This document shows positions 16,349 to 24,261 of a stretch of DNA of 64,000 nt, piece after piece. This DNA comes from Bacillota bacterium (GTDB taxonomy: Bacteria; Bacillota; Clostridia; Acetivibrionales; JANLFN01). The translations under genes were made by a program, and so were the position numbers. The stretch covers positions 116,434 to 180,433 of the forward strand of contig JAEWTV010000010.1 of assembly GCA_023397675.1 (NCBI GenBank), given 5' to 3'. The notes beneath the pieces were generated by a model. That model had not been told where the DNA came from and made no database searches. It worked only from the letters and a program-made list of their open reading frames with translations. Every line of letters starts with the position of its first letter. Positions within the stretch are counted from its first letter, which is position 1.

Positions 16349-16585
16349 CTAGACAAGAAGCTTTTCAATATCATTTTCGAGTAAGATTTTTTTAAGCCCT
16401 GTTACCTCCTCTCTGCTAAGGGTAATTCCTTTACCCATCATTTTATGTTCCTCATCCCAATCCCTTATATCCAGCTTGGGCTTTCTCTCATTCCAGCTTA
16501 TAATATTCACTTCCCTCTTCCAGCCTTTTGTACTTTCGCTCAATACTGAAACATTTTTCTTGATTTCGAATTTCAGTTCGTTCAT
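16349..16585 (-). CDS. YdbC/PC4-like single-stranded nucleic-acid-binding protein
   Basis: The protein has 78 residues and matches the YdbC branch of the PC4 coactivator fold. It starts FEIKKNVSVLSES, continues KGWKREVNIISWN and KLDIRDW, and has the conserved MGKGITLSREE turn before a C-terminal helix. Members bind single-stranded DNA as dimers and are thought to act in transcription or DNA maintenance. The strong site GGAGG lies 7 nt before the ATG. It may be the first gene of a two-gene unit with the DUF6514-like gene. Confidence 0.82.
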   Translation of the reverse strand: MNELKFEIKKNVSVLSESTKGWKREVNIISWNERKPKLDIRDWDEEHKMMGKGITLSREEVTGLKKILLENDIEKLLV

Positions 16586-16710
16586 ACTGAACCTCCTTTT
16601 TTTACTTAATTATACATAATATTACCATATTTTACAATACATTTATTAACAAATATATCACTTTATTTCACATTTTTTGATATTTTATTATTTTTTGTCT
16701 GTAAAAGAGT

Positions 16711-16737
16711 AAAAAAAATAGCCTTTAAAGGCTACTA
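16711..16737 (-). terminator. Terminator of the EamA-family gene
   Basis: On the minus strand TAGCCTTTAAAGGCTA forms a hairpin directly after the stop codon and is followed by eight T. Confidence 0.82.
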
Positions 16738-17166
16738 TTTTCTGGTCATTAAAACCAATCCCGTTATACATAATGCTATTCCTGCAAAATTTATCGGTTT
16801 CAAGGTTTCTTTGAAAAACAATAAACCCACCGGTATTAGTATAATTGCAACTACAACATTTGCGAAAATTCCGGCAGTACTTAAATTCCAACCGGACCTG
16901 AATGCAAGCAAAAAACCCATTTCCAAACCGACTATCGCCACTCCAAGCGTTATACTTGTCCAATTTAATTTTCTGAATGATTCTGCTAAAGTTTGCCCAT
17001 TTTTTGGATAGAAGGGGAAAATTATTATGCAGGTAACCATCGCGGTGAAGTATGTTATGGCAAGTGATAGTACCGGGTTCGCGTTATTAGGTGTTGATTT
17101 TTGTATTATGTAGTAAAAAAGATTTGAAGCAATCGCTATTGCTATGGAAGCATAATAAAGAAACAT
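16735..17166 (-). CDS. Half-size EamA-family transporter
   Basis: The protein has 143 residues with about five hydrophobic segments. It matches a single EamA repeat (drug/metabolite transporter superfamily), including the late motif IPVGLLFFKETL followed by a final helix ending GLVLMTRK. Full-length DMT proteins carry two such repeats, so this one presumably dimerises like SMR proteins. ATG 17166 is favoured since AAGGAG lies 8 nt upstream; a TTG one codon earlier has worse spacing. The substrate is unknown. It is a single-gene unit with its own terminator, divergent from the thioesterase gene. Confidence 0.78.
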   Translation of the reverse strand: MFLYYASIAIAIASNLFYYIIQKSTPNNANPVLSLAITYFTAMVTCIIIFPFYPKNGQTLAESFRKLNWTSITLGVAIVGLEMGFLLAFRSGWNLSTAGIFANVVVAIILIPVGLLFFKETLKPINFAGIALCITGLVLMTRK

Positions 17167-17246
17167 CAAAAGTACTCCTTAATAGTGGAATTTTAATATA
17201 ATTAATATTAATACCTGTAGAACCGTTTGTCCAGTTAATAGCGTGA

Positions 17247-17275
17247 TTGTCGTTTCTACTTTGTAATTGTATAAT
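17247..17275 (+). promoter_or_regulatory. Sigma-A promoter of the thioesterase gene
   Basis: TTGTCG (17247-17252) and TATAAT (17270-17275) have a 17-nt spacer, placed 30 nt upstream of the ATG. Confidence 0.65.
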
Positions 17276-17304
17276 AATAGTATTCCATTTTTTGCGAGGT
17301 AACT

Positions 17305-18057
17305 ATGAAAAGATATTCTAAAGAGTTTAACATACATTATTACGAGGTTGACAGTTCCCAATATGCAACTATAGCATCCATTTTAAATTACCTTCAGGAT
17401 ACAGCCATCTCACATTCTACCTCAGTAGGCCTTGGGGTTAATGATCTAATATCGGTTGGAGCCTGTTGGGTGCTATCACGTTGGTCTCTTATCATCGAAA
17501 AGTATCCTATCATTGATGAAAGAATAACCATTGAAACCTGGCCATGGCGAATGGAACGCTTTTATGCATGGAGAGATTTCCTTATAAAAAATTCAAATGG
17601 TGAAGTTATAGTAAAAGCGTCATCTTTATGGATATATATTGATATTGCCAAGAGAAGACCGATACGAATACCAGACGAATACAGCAAAATCTATGGTTTG
17701 GAACAAGATATCAAGTCGATAGAAAACCCTTTTTCCGATTTCGATGTATCGGCAACCAGCTCTGCATGCTTGGAGTTTAGTGTAAGAAGAAGTGATATCG
17801 ATACCAATAGACATGTTAACAATTCCAGATATATAGAATGGATACTCGAAGCTGTTCCTGCAAGAATATATGATAATTACCGGATAAAATCTCTCGAAAT
17901 TATTTATAGGAAAGAAACCAGGTATGGCAATGCCGTTTGTTCGGATTATTCGATCTCTGCCGAAAAAAGCACTGAAGCCGAGCTAATACATACAATTCTT
18001 GATAAGGATCTTAAAACTGAATTGGCAATTGCAAAAACACTTTGGGAAAAGTCCTAA
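17305..18057 (+). CDS. Acyl-ACP thioesterase
   Basis: The protein has 250 residues and two hotdog repeats, as in the bacterial FatA/FatB-like family. The first hotdog carries the VGACWVLSRWSL strand and a WPWRMERFYAWRDF segment. The second carries the catalytic region RRSDIDTNRHVNNSRYIEW, with the Asp, Asn and His expected for thioester hydrolysis. The enzyme would release free fatty acids from acyl carrier protein in the cytoplasm, ending chain elongation. GAGGT lies about 5 nt before the ATG and a good promoter stands upstream. The stop is 1 nt from the end of the convergent GGDEF/HD-GYP gene, with no terminator between them. Confidence 0.88.
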   Translation: MKRYSKEFNIHYYEVDSSQYATIASILNYLQDTAISHSTSVGLGVNDLISVGACWVLSRWSLIIEKYPIIDERITIETWPWRMERFYAWRDFLIKNSNGEVIVKASSLWIYIDIAKRRPIRIPDEYSKIYGLEQDIKSIENPFSDFDVSATSSACLEFSVRRSDIDTNRHVNNSRYIEWILEAVPARIYDNYRIKSLEIIYRKETRYGNAVCSDYSISAEKSTEAELIHTILDKDLKTELAIAKTLWEKS

Positions 18058-18058
18058 A

Positions 18059-19567
18059 TTAAGCAGTGTATTTGTTTTCTTCCTGGACTTCAAGATCTTT
18101 GAGAAATATTTCTACAATGTCGGGATCAAACTGAGTTCCCGAACAATTCCGGAGTTCCTGTTTTGCTCCTTCAATGCCAAGCCCTTTCCTGTATGGACGG
18201 TTAGATAGCATTGCGTCATACGAATCAGCTACAGCAAGTATTCTGGATTCAAGCGGAATATCCATACCGTTCAATTTGTCAGGATACCCTTCTCCATCGT
18301 ACCTTTCGTGGTGTGCACGTACGATTTCGACAAGTCCATTTATATAGGATAACGGTTCCAACATATTTGCACTATAGATCGGGTGTCTGCGAAGTACCGC
18401 AAATTCATAATCATTTAATTTTTCTCGCTTATTGAGAATTGATTCAGCAATCTCAACCTTGCCTATATCATGAAGAAGTGCAGCTATTTTCAGAATTTTA
18501 ATTCTTTCTAAGTCAAGACACATGGCATTTCCAATTTGAATAGAATAGCTCATTACTCTTTCTGAATGACCGAATGTATATTTATCCTTGCCGGAAATTG
18601 TCCCAAGAAGAAGCTTAAGACTTGACAAGAGTTGTTGCTCATTTGTTCCAAAGCTGTGCTTAATTTCATCAAAAACGTCCTTGTATATCTGAACTTTATC
18701 TCTCCCCCTGTTTTTTGCATGGTAAAGTGCGGTATCAGACTGTGTAATCAGTTCATCGGTGTTTTTTGCCAATTCCGGATACATTGAAAAACCCATTGAC
18801 ATTGTCATTTTGCCGTCATTTAAATTATATCCCTCCTGGGTTGTCTGCATGTATATTGTCCTCATTCTAGCTATAACTGCATCCATCTCACCCACTTCAA
18901 TATCGGGAAGGATTACTGCAAATTGATCGTCACTATACCTACATACAATGTCATGACATCTGGTATATTGTTCAAGAACCTGTGCAGTCTTTCTAAGCAG
19001 CGTGTCACCCTGACTGTGTCCATTATGGTCAATAAATTTATTGAAATTATCAATATCAGCCATTATAAGTCCTACAGATTTTTCATTTCTTGTTGCGCGC
19101 GCTATTTCTTCTTCAAGTCTTGAAAGGAAATACTTATTATTATAAACCTCAGTTATAGGATCAATAATAGCAAGCCTTTCAAGCTTCTTTTGCTTTATTC
19201 TTTCTTTTTCAACAAGCTGGGCTATAAAGCAGGAGATAATAATTATATTTATATTCAGCATAAGCTGTGAAATATCATACAGCTTATCTTTACTAATCAA
19301 TCCCAAAAGATTGAAAACTATTTCAGCCGCAATTAAAGGAACCGCAGCAATTATACCCAGATATCCGTAAAAATAACTGCATATGAAAACTGTTATAATT
19401 AAAACTTCTTCTATTATAATTGAAAGAGTGAAGTTGGCAGATACAATAAACTGAAATGTCATTGCCACCGCTATAAATATAAGTAAGATAATAAACCTAT
19501 GCCTCAAGTGAGGTTTTTCCGGGTTATTCAGGTAATACTTCAGATATTTATCGTAAAGCCCACGCAT
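18059..19567 (-). CDS. Membrane GGDEF (degenerate) / HD-GYP protein
   Basis: The protein has 502 residues. Three or four N-terminal membrane helices (about 25-118) lead into a GGDEF domain (about 133-297) and an HD-GYP domain (about 320-495). The cyclase signature reads S-D-D-Q-F (212-216) instead of G-G-D-E-F, so diguanylate cyclase activity is unlikely, although the domain may still bind GTP. The HD-GYP part looks intact: His334, HDIGK with His366/Asp367, HH at 419-420 and GEGYP. The protein is therefore probably a c-di-GMP phosphodiesterase. GGAG stands 7 nt before the ATG. Confidence 0.9.
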   Translation of the reverse strand: MRGLYDKYLKYYLNNPEKPHLRHRFIILLIFIAVAMTFQFIVSANFTLSIIIEEVLIITVFICSYFYGYLGIIAAVPLIAAEIVFNLLGLISKDKLYDISQLMLNINIIIISCFIAQLVEKERIKQKKLERLAIIDPITEVYNNKYFLSRLEEEIARATRNEKSVGLIMADIDNFNKFIDHNGHSQGDTLLRKTAQVLEQYTRCHDIVCRYSDDQFAVILPDIEVGEMDAVIARMRTIYMQTTQEGYNLNDGKMTMSMGFSMYPELAKNTDELITQSDTALYHAKNRGRDKVQIYKDVFDEIKHSFGTNEQQLLSSLKLLLGTISGKDKYTFGHSERVMSYSIQIGNAMCLDLERIKILKIAALLHDIGKVEIAESILNKREKLNDYEFAVLRRHPIYSANMLEPLSYINGLVEIVRAHHERYDGEGYPDKLNGMDIPLESRILAVADSYDAMLSNRPYRKGLGIEGAKQELRNCSGTQFDPDIVEIFLKDLEVQEENKYTA

Positions 19568-19792
19568 GCCAGTACTCCATTCAAAATGTAGATTGCAAAG
19601 CTGTAAATCTAATAACGGAATTCCAGATTACCTTAAGTATACAATTTATCTAATTATAACACATAAGATTAAATTTCGACAATTAGTTTACATATTTTTG
19701 TTCAATGTGTAAAAGTCAAATAATTACTGCCTATCCAGAAATATTACATTGGATTATGTATAAGAGTCATGTTAACATGGTTTACATAAAAT
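19568..19792. other. Intergenic region between divergent genes
   Basis: This AT-rich stretch holds the upstream regions of the HD-GYP gene (minus) and of the second riboswitch (plus). A weak plus-strand promoter candidate is TTGGAT near 19750 with TAACAT 18 nt later. Nothing else is recognisable. Confidence 0.4.
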
Positions 19793-19900
19793 TAAGCCGA
19801 ATCTCCTTAAAGGAGTACGGGGGACTAAAGTATTTGGGGTAAATCTTCTCTATGAAGTAGGGCTTCCCGGCCCGAACCCGTCAACTAACCTCGGAGGCAA
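19793..19900 (+). promoter_or_regulatory. ydaO/yuaA-type c-di-AMP riboswitch (second copy)
   Basis: The same conserved blocks are present as in the first copy: AAGCCGAATCTCC at the 5' end, GTACGGGGGACTAA, TTTGGGGTAAAT, then GAACCCGTCAACTAACCTC and GGAGGC. GCC and GGC pair as P1. The 3' strand lies immediately upstream of the AAGGGGG ribosome binding site without a terminator, again pointing to translational control. The peripheral stems differ from the first copy, so this is not a recent duplicate. Confidence 0.9.
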
Positions 19901-19915
19901 AAGGGGGAATTTAAT

Positions 19916-20692
19916 ATGTTTAAATTTAATTCAAGGAAGGCAAAAGCCTTTTTATTTGCTTTGCCTTTAACAGTAGTAATTTTTTCTCAATCTGTATTTG
20001 CTGCAGGTTACACAGTTGTAAAGGGAGATTCTCTTTACACAATAGGAGCAAAGTTTAATACAACTGTAAGCGTTCTTCAACAGACTAACAACCTTACAGG
20101 AACTGCACTTTATCCCGGTCAGGTTTTGAATGTGCCTGGAAACGTGTATACAGTAAAATCGGGAGATACCCTTTATAAAATTGCTGTAAACAATGGGATA
20201 ACACTTTACTCCTTAAGGAATGCAAACAATAAATGGAATGATTCGATTTATGTAGGTCAAAAATTGATTATTCCGGTTTCACCAATGAGCAGCCAGTCAG
20301 GAACCTCCAATCAAGCAGTAATACCTTATACTGCAAATGATTTGGATCTGTTGGCAAGGCTTATAACTGCGGAAGCAGACGGACAGCCTTACAGTGCACA
20401 GGTTGCAGTGGGCGCGGTTATAATCAACAGGGTCCAGGACTCACGTTGGCCTAAGACCATAAGCGGGGTAATCTACCAGATTGACGGTGGTTACTACCAG
20501 TTTACGCCTGTTGAAAATGGAATGATAAACAAGCCTGCCACACAGGCGGCGAAGAATGCTGCATATGAGGCACTACATGGCGCAGACCCTTCAAAGGGTG
20601 CTGTCTACTATTTTGATGACAGTACAACCAACAAGTGGTTATGGTCAAAACCTATAGCTTTAAGAGTGGGAAACATGGTGTTCACATACTAA
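19916..20692 (+). CDS. LysM cell-wall hydrolase of the SleB type
   Basis: The protein has 258 residues: a signal peptide (about 1-30), two LysM domains (about 31-74 and 77-121), a Ser-rich linker and a hydrolase_2/SleB catalytic domain (about 138-258). The likely catalytic Glu153 sits in ITAEADGQ, followed by the family segment QVAVGAVIINRV and a late AVYYFDD segment. These are lytic transglycosylase-like enzymes that cut peptidoglycan glycan strands, in spore cortex or vegetative wall. LysM binds N-acetylglucosamine. The c-di-AMP riboswitch upstream suggests a role in growth or turgor control rather than only germination. A strong terminator follows. Confidence 0.9.
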   Translation: MFKFNSRKAKAFLFALPLTVVIFSQSVFAAGYTVVKGDSLYTIGAKFNTTVSVLQQTNNLTGTALYPGQVLNVPGNVYTVKSGDTLYKIAVNNGITLYSLRNANNKWNDSIYVGQKLIIPVSPMSSQSGTSNQAVIPYTANDLDLLARLITAEADGQPYSAQVAVGAVIINRVQDSRWPKTISGVIYQIDGGYYQFTPVENGMINKPATQAAKNAAYEALHGADPSKGAVYYFDDSTTNKWLWSKPIALRVGNMVFTY

Positions 20693-20707
20693 GAGAGCAC
20701 CGTCAAT

Positions 20708-20741
20708 AAAGCAGCAGAACCAAAAGTTCTGCTGCTTTTTA
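20708..20741 (+). terminator. Terminator of the LysM hydrolase gene
   Basis: AAAGCAGCAGAAC and GTTCTGCTGCTTT pair around a 5-nt loop and are followed by a T tract. Confidence 0.9.
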
Positions 20742-20827
20742 TTTTATAATCAGGAATACAAATAATTATATCGACGTCCTAAAGCTTACCTTTCTTATAA
20801 ACATCAATATTATATGTTTAGTCATTA

Positions 20828-20856
20828 TTGTAACCTCTTCATAATAATGTTAAAAT
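20828..20856 (+). promoter_or_regulatory. Promoter of the three-paralogue operon
   Basis: TTGTAA (20828-20833) and TAAAAT (20851-20856) are spaced by 17 nt, 30 nt before the first start codon. The -35 is only a partial match. Confidence 0.5.
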
Positions 20857-20886
20857 TGTGTAGTCATATAAAAGTGGAGGTAACAA

Positions 20887-22539
20887 ATGTCAAAAAAATT
20901 AATATCTCGAGTTAGTTTTCTTATATGCTTTTTTATAGTATTTTCATGCGGAATTACATTCTCTAATGCGCAAGAAAGTCAAATCACAATAATTCTAGAT
21001 GACCAGAAGCTGACTTACAATGATTCTACCGGTTACCCGTATTATGATTCCAATGGAAGAATGCAAGTGCCTTTAAGAGCAACACTTGAGCCATTGGGAG
21101 CAATCGTAAGTGTTAACAGTGAGAAGAATTCTGTAATTATTATAAAGGATAATATAACAATTGAAGTCCCTTTTGGGAAAAGTTTTATATATAAAAACGG
21201 AGTTATAATTTTAAATGATACTGTTTCATCAGTTAAAAACAATAGAACCTATTTACCAATACGAATCGTTCTTGAGGCTCTTGGTTACACCCTTATATTT
21301 GATTCTAAAAACAATACCCTAAGAATTCAGCAACCTGACCTCTCTTCATCAATTACCCTTTGGCATTACGGGCCAGATATAGGAAAGAATCTTACTAAAT
21401 CACTTAAAACGATATTTCCTAATGTAAATATTACCTTGGTAATTATACCCAATACAATATCAGCTTATCAAAATAAGCTTGCCGCCAGTTTCAGAGCAGG
21501 TTCAGGTTTACCAGATATTTTTGGTGTAGAATCGGCTTTTATAAAAAATTCCATTAATACCGATGGATTGTGCGAAAACCTGGATTCAACGCAGTATAAT
21601 GCTTCTGAGATAACAAAAAAAATGGTTCCTTATACCATTGATGTTGCAAAGGATAGAAATGGTATGCTCAAGGGACTTTCATATGTGGCATGTCCAGGAG
21701 GAATAGCCTATAAAAAAGATATCGCAAAAAAGTACTTGGGGACTGATGATCCAGATGAAATCGGGAAAATGCTTTCCTCATCGGATAACATATTAAACAT
21801 GGCAAAAAGAATGTACGATGCAAGTAATGGAAAGGCTAAATTGTTTGTTGGGATGGATGAACTCTTTCATAGTTATTCATTTGCAAAATCCCAGCCATGG
21901 ATAGTAAACAATAAGTTGATAATTGATTCAAAGATAATGGAGTATCTTGATGTTCAAAAAGTTCTGGAAAGCAATAAATACTCAGGTCGGATGAGATCTT
22001 GGACACCAGCATGGAATGGATCAATAAAAGATGATATTAACATGTGTTATGCTATGCCTACGTGGGGGGTTAAGAATATTATTTATGATAATGATAAGAA
22101 TAAAAGCAGCGGCAGATGGGCAATAGCAAAGGCGCCTCATTCCTATTATTGGGGCGGAGACTGGCTATGTATATCAGCAAGCAGCAATAAAAAATATATC
22201 AGTTGGAAAATGCTTAAGTACTTAACATCCGATAAGGATCAATTAAGACAATGGGCATACGATACTGACGATTTTATAAATAATGTAGAACTGATTGAAG
22301 AACTAAAAAGTAATAACACATTCTTTAATAGTACGTTAAACCAAAACTTTTATGAAGTTTTTGAGCCTTTAACAAAAAATATTAATACAAAGAATATTAC
22401 TGAATTTGATGATGTTTTAAATAAGAACTGGCTGGATTATGCGGAACAATATTTCTGTAATAAGCTCACTAAAGACAGAGCAATTGCAGCCTTCAAAAAT
22501 AGATTAAATACTTATCTTCCTTCTGTAAAAATAGAATAA
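20887..22539 (+). CDS. Secreted stalk-domain / solute-binding-like fusion, paralogue 1 of 3
   Basis: The protein has 550 residues: a Sec signal peptide (about 1-28, cleavage likely after SNA), then a copper-amine-oxidase-N-type stalk domain (about 30-150). The stalk holds the repeats MQVPLRATLEPLGA and YLPIRIVLEALGY. The remaining roughly 390 residues resemble family-1 extracellular solute-binding proteins, starting at ITLWHYGPD with GSGLPDIFGVES, CPGGIAYKKD and WWGGDW-like aromatic segments. The stalk domain has no amine oxidase activity in this setting; it is a wall-associated module. GGAGG precedes the ATG. No ABC permease or ATPase is adjacent. The call of solute binding is by fold resemblance only. 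Confidence 0.72.
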   Translation: MSKKLISRVSFLICFFIVFSCGITFSNAQESQITIILDDQKLTYNDSTGYPYYDSNGRMQVPLRATLEPLGAIVSVNSEKNSVIIIKDNITIEVPFGKSFIYKNGVIILNDTVSSVKNNRTYLPIRIVLEALGYTLIFDSKNNTLRIQQPDLSSSITLWHYGPDIGKNLTKSLKTIFPNVNITLVIIPNTISAYQNKLAASFRAGSGLPDIFGVESAFIKNSINTDGLCENLDSTQYNASEITKKMVPYTIDVAKDRNGMLKGLSYVACPGGIAYKKDIAKKYLGTDDPDEIGKMLSSSDNILNMAKRMYDASNGKAKLFVGMDELFHSYSFAKSQPWIVNNKLIIDSKIMEYLDVQKVLESNKYSGRMRSWTPAWNGSIKDDINMCYAMPTWGVKNIIYDNDKNKSSGRWAIAKAPHSYYWGGDWLCISASSNKKYISWKMLKYLTSDKDQLRQWAYDTDDFINNVELIEELKSNNTFFNSTLNQNFYEVFEPLTKNINTKNITEFDDVLNKNWLDYAEQYFCNKLTKDRAIAAFKNRLNTYLPSVKIE

Positions 22540-22582
22540 TGTTTAATAGAATTTTGCCATTAATATATAGGGGGGCAAAAAA

Positions 22583-24229
22583 ATGTCTAAAAAATTGGTG
22601 TCTCGGGTTAGTTTTGTTATATGTTTCTTTATAGTGTTTTCATGTGGAATTACGTTTTCCAATGCACAAGCCAGTCAAATTAAAATAATTCTGAATGGGC
22701 AGAAGCTGACTTACAATGATTCTACCGGTTACCCGTTTTATGATTCCAACGGTAGAATGCAGGTGCCTTTAAGAGCAACACTTGAGCCATTGGGCGCAAC
22801 AGTGAGTGTTGACAGCCAGAAGAATTCTGTAATTGTTGTAAATGATGACGTAACAATCGAAGTACCTTTTGGAAAGCCTTACATATATAAAAATGGAACT
22901 ATGATTGTAAACGATACAATTTCATCTGTTAAGGACAACAAGACCTACCTTCCTATCCGGATAGTTCTTGAAGCTCTGGGTTATAGCCTGACATTTAGTT
23001 CAAAAACAAACACATTATTAATAGAAAAGGTCGGAAAGAATTTATCCAATTTAATTACCATATGGCATTTTAGTAATTATGAAGCAAATAATATTAAAAA
23101 ATCATTAACAAAAAAATTCCCTGAAGCTAAAATATTTTTATCAGTTACTGAGGATATTCAGTCAAAATACCAAAACAAATTAACTGCCGCCTATCGGTCA
23201 GGTACAGGTATGCCTGACCTGTTTGCACTGGAATCAGCTTCTATTAAACGTTTTATTAATGCTGATTTGTTGTGTGAGAACTTAAATTCCAAAAGATACA
23301 ATGCTTCTGAAATAACAAGTAATATGTTTGCTTACACTTTGGAGCTGGCAAAAGATGAAAGCGGCAATCTTAAAGGTCTTACATGGTATACATGCCCAGG
23401 TGGAATTGGTTATAAAAGGGATGTTGCCAAAAAGTATCTTGGTACTGATGATGCTGAAAAGATAAGCAATATGCTTTCGTCCCCTGAAAAGATAATCGAA
23501 ACATCAAGAACACTTTATAACAATAGTCAAGGTAAAGCAAAATTATTCCCAGGACCTGAGGAACTCTTCGAAATATACCGTTTTGCCAAATCACAACCAT
23601 GGATAGTGAACAATAAACTAACGATTGATTCAAAAATGATGGAATACCTTGATTTGCAAAAAAATCTTTCCAAAAATAAATATTCAGGAAATATTAGATC
23701 ATGGACCCCGGATTGGAACAGGGCCTTAAGTGATAATTTGTCAATGTGCTATACAATACCTACTTGGGGAGTTCCATATATAATTGAATCAAATGATAAA
23801 AGTAATGTTAAGAAAGGAAGGTGGGGTATAGCAAAAGCTCCCTATTCCTATAACTGGGGTGGAACATGGCTTTGTTTGTCTGCGGCAAGTACTAATAAAG
23901 AATTGTCATGGCAGTTTATAAAGTACCTTACCTCTGATAAAAATCATTTAGAGGAATGGTCTCAAAATTATAAGGATTTTATAAATAACAAGGATTTGGT
24001 AAATAAATTTGGAAAAGATGATAGATATATAAACAAGACTATTAATCAAAATATATATAAGGTATTTGGATCAATAGCCAACGATATAAAAGCCCGAGCA
24101 TCGACTGAATTTGATGATACCATAAACTCCTGTTGGTTAAGTGCAACTGAATCGTATTTTAATGGTTATACGACCAAAGAAAAAATGCTGGAGGATTTTA
24201 AAAACAAGGTTTATGAAGACATTCAATAA
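22583..24229 (+). CDS. Secreted stalk-domain / solute-binding-like fusion, paralogue 2 of 3
   Basis: The protein has 548 residues with the same domain order as its neighbours. The signal peptide and stalk domain are nearly identical to copy 1 at protein level and in stretches of DNA. The solute-binding part has diverged more (ITIWHFSNYE, GTGMPDLFALES, CPGGIGYKRD). The C-terminal part keeps aromatic and charged positions such as KAPYSYNWGGTW. It lies 43 nt after copy 1 with its own strong site (GGGGGG, 7 nt before ATG), so it is part of one operon. Stalk conservation with a variable binding domain suggests a shared wall attachment and different ligands (inference). Confidence 0.72.
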   Translation: MSKKLVSRVSFVICFFIVFSCGITFSNAQASQIKIILNGQKLTYNDSTGYPFYDSNGRMQVPLRATLEPLGATVSVDSQKNSVIVVNDDVTIEVPFGKPYIYKNGTMIVNDTISSVKDNKTYLPIRIVLEALGYSLTFSSKTNTLLIEKVGKNLSNLITIWHFSNYEANNIKKSLTKKFPEAKIFLSVTEDIQSKYQNKLTAAYRSGTGMPDLFALESASIKRFINADLLCENLNSKRYNASEITSNMFAYTLELAKDESGNLKGLTWYTCPGGIGYKRDVAKKYLGTDDAEKISNMLSSPEKIIETSRTLYNNSQGKAKLFPGPEELFEIYRFAKSQPWIVNNKLTIDSKMMEYLDLQKNLSKNKYSGNIRSWTPDWNRALSDNLSMCYTIPTWGVPYIIESNDKSNVKKGRWGIAKAPYSYNWGGTWLCLSAASTNKELSWQFIKYLTSDKNHLEEWSQNYKDFINNKDLVNKFGKDDRYINKTINQNIYKVFGSIANDIKARASTEFDDTINSCWLSATESYFNGYTTKEKMLEDFKNKVYEDIQ

Positions 24230-24261
24230 TATGTAGTCACATAAAATTAGGGGGTACAAAA

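Noticed and set aside
18059..19567. Active diguanylate cyclase
   Set aside because: The signature is SDDQF, lacking the two glycines and the Glu needed for catalysis.
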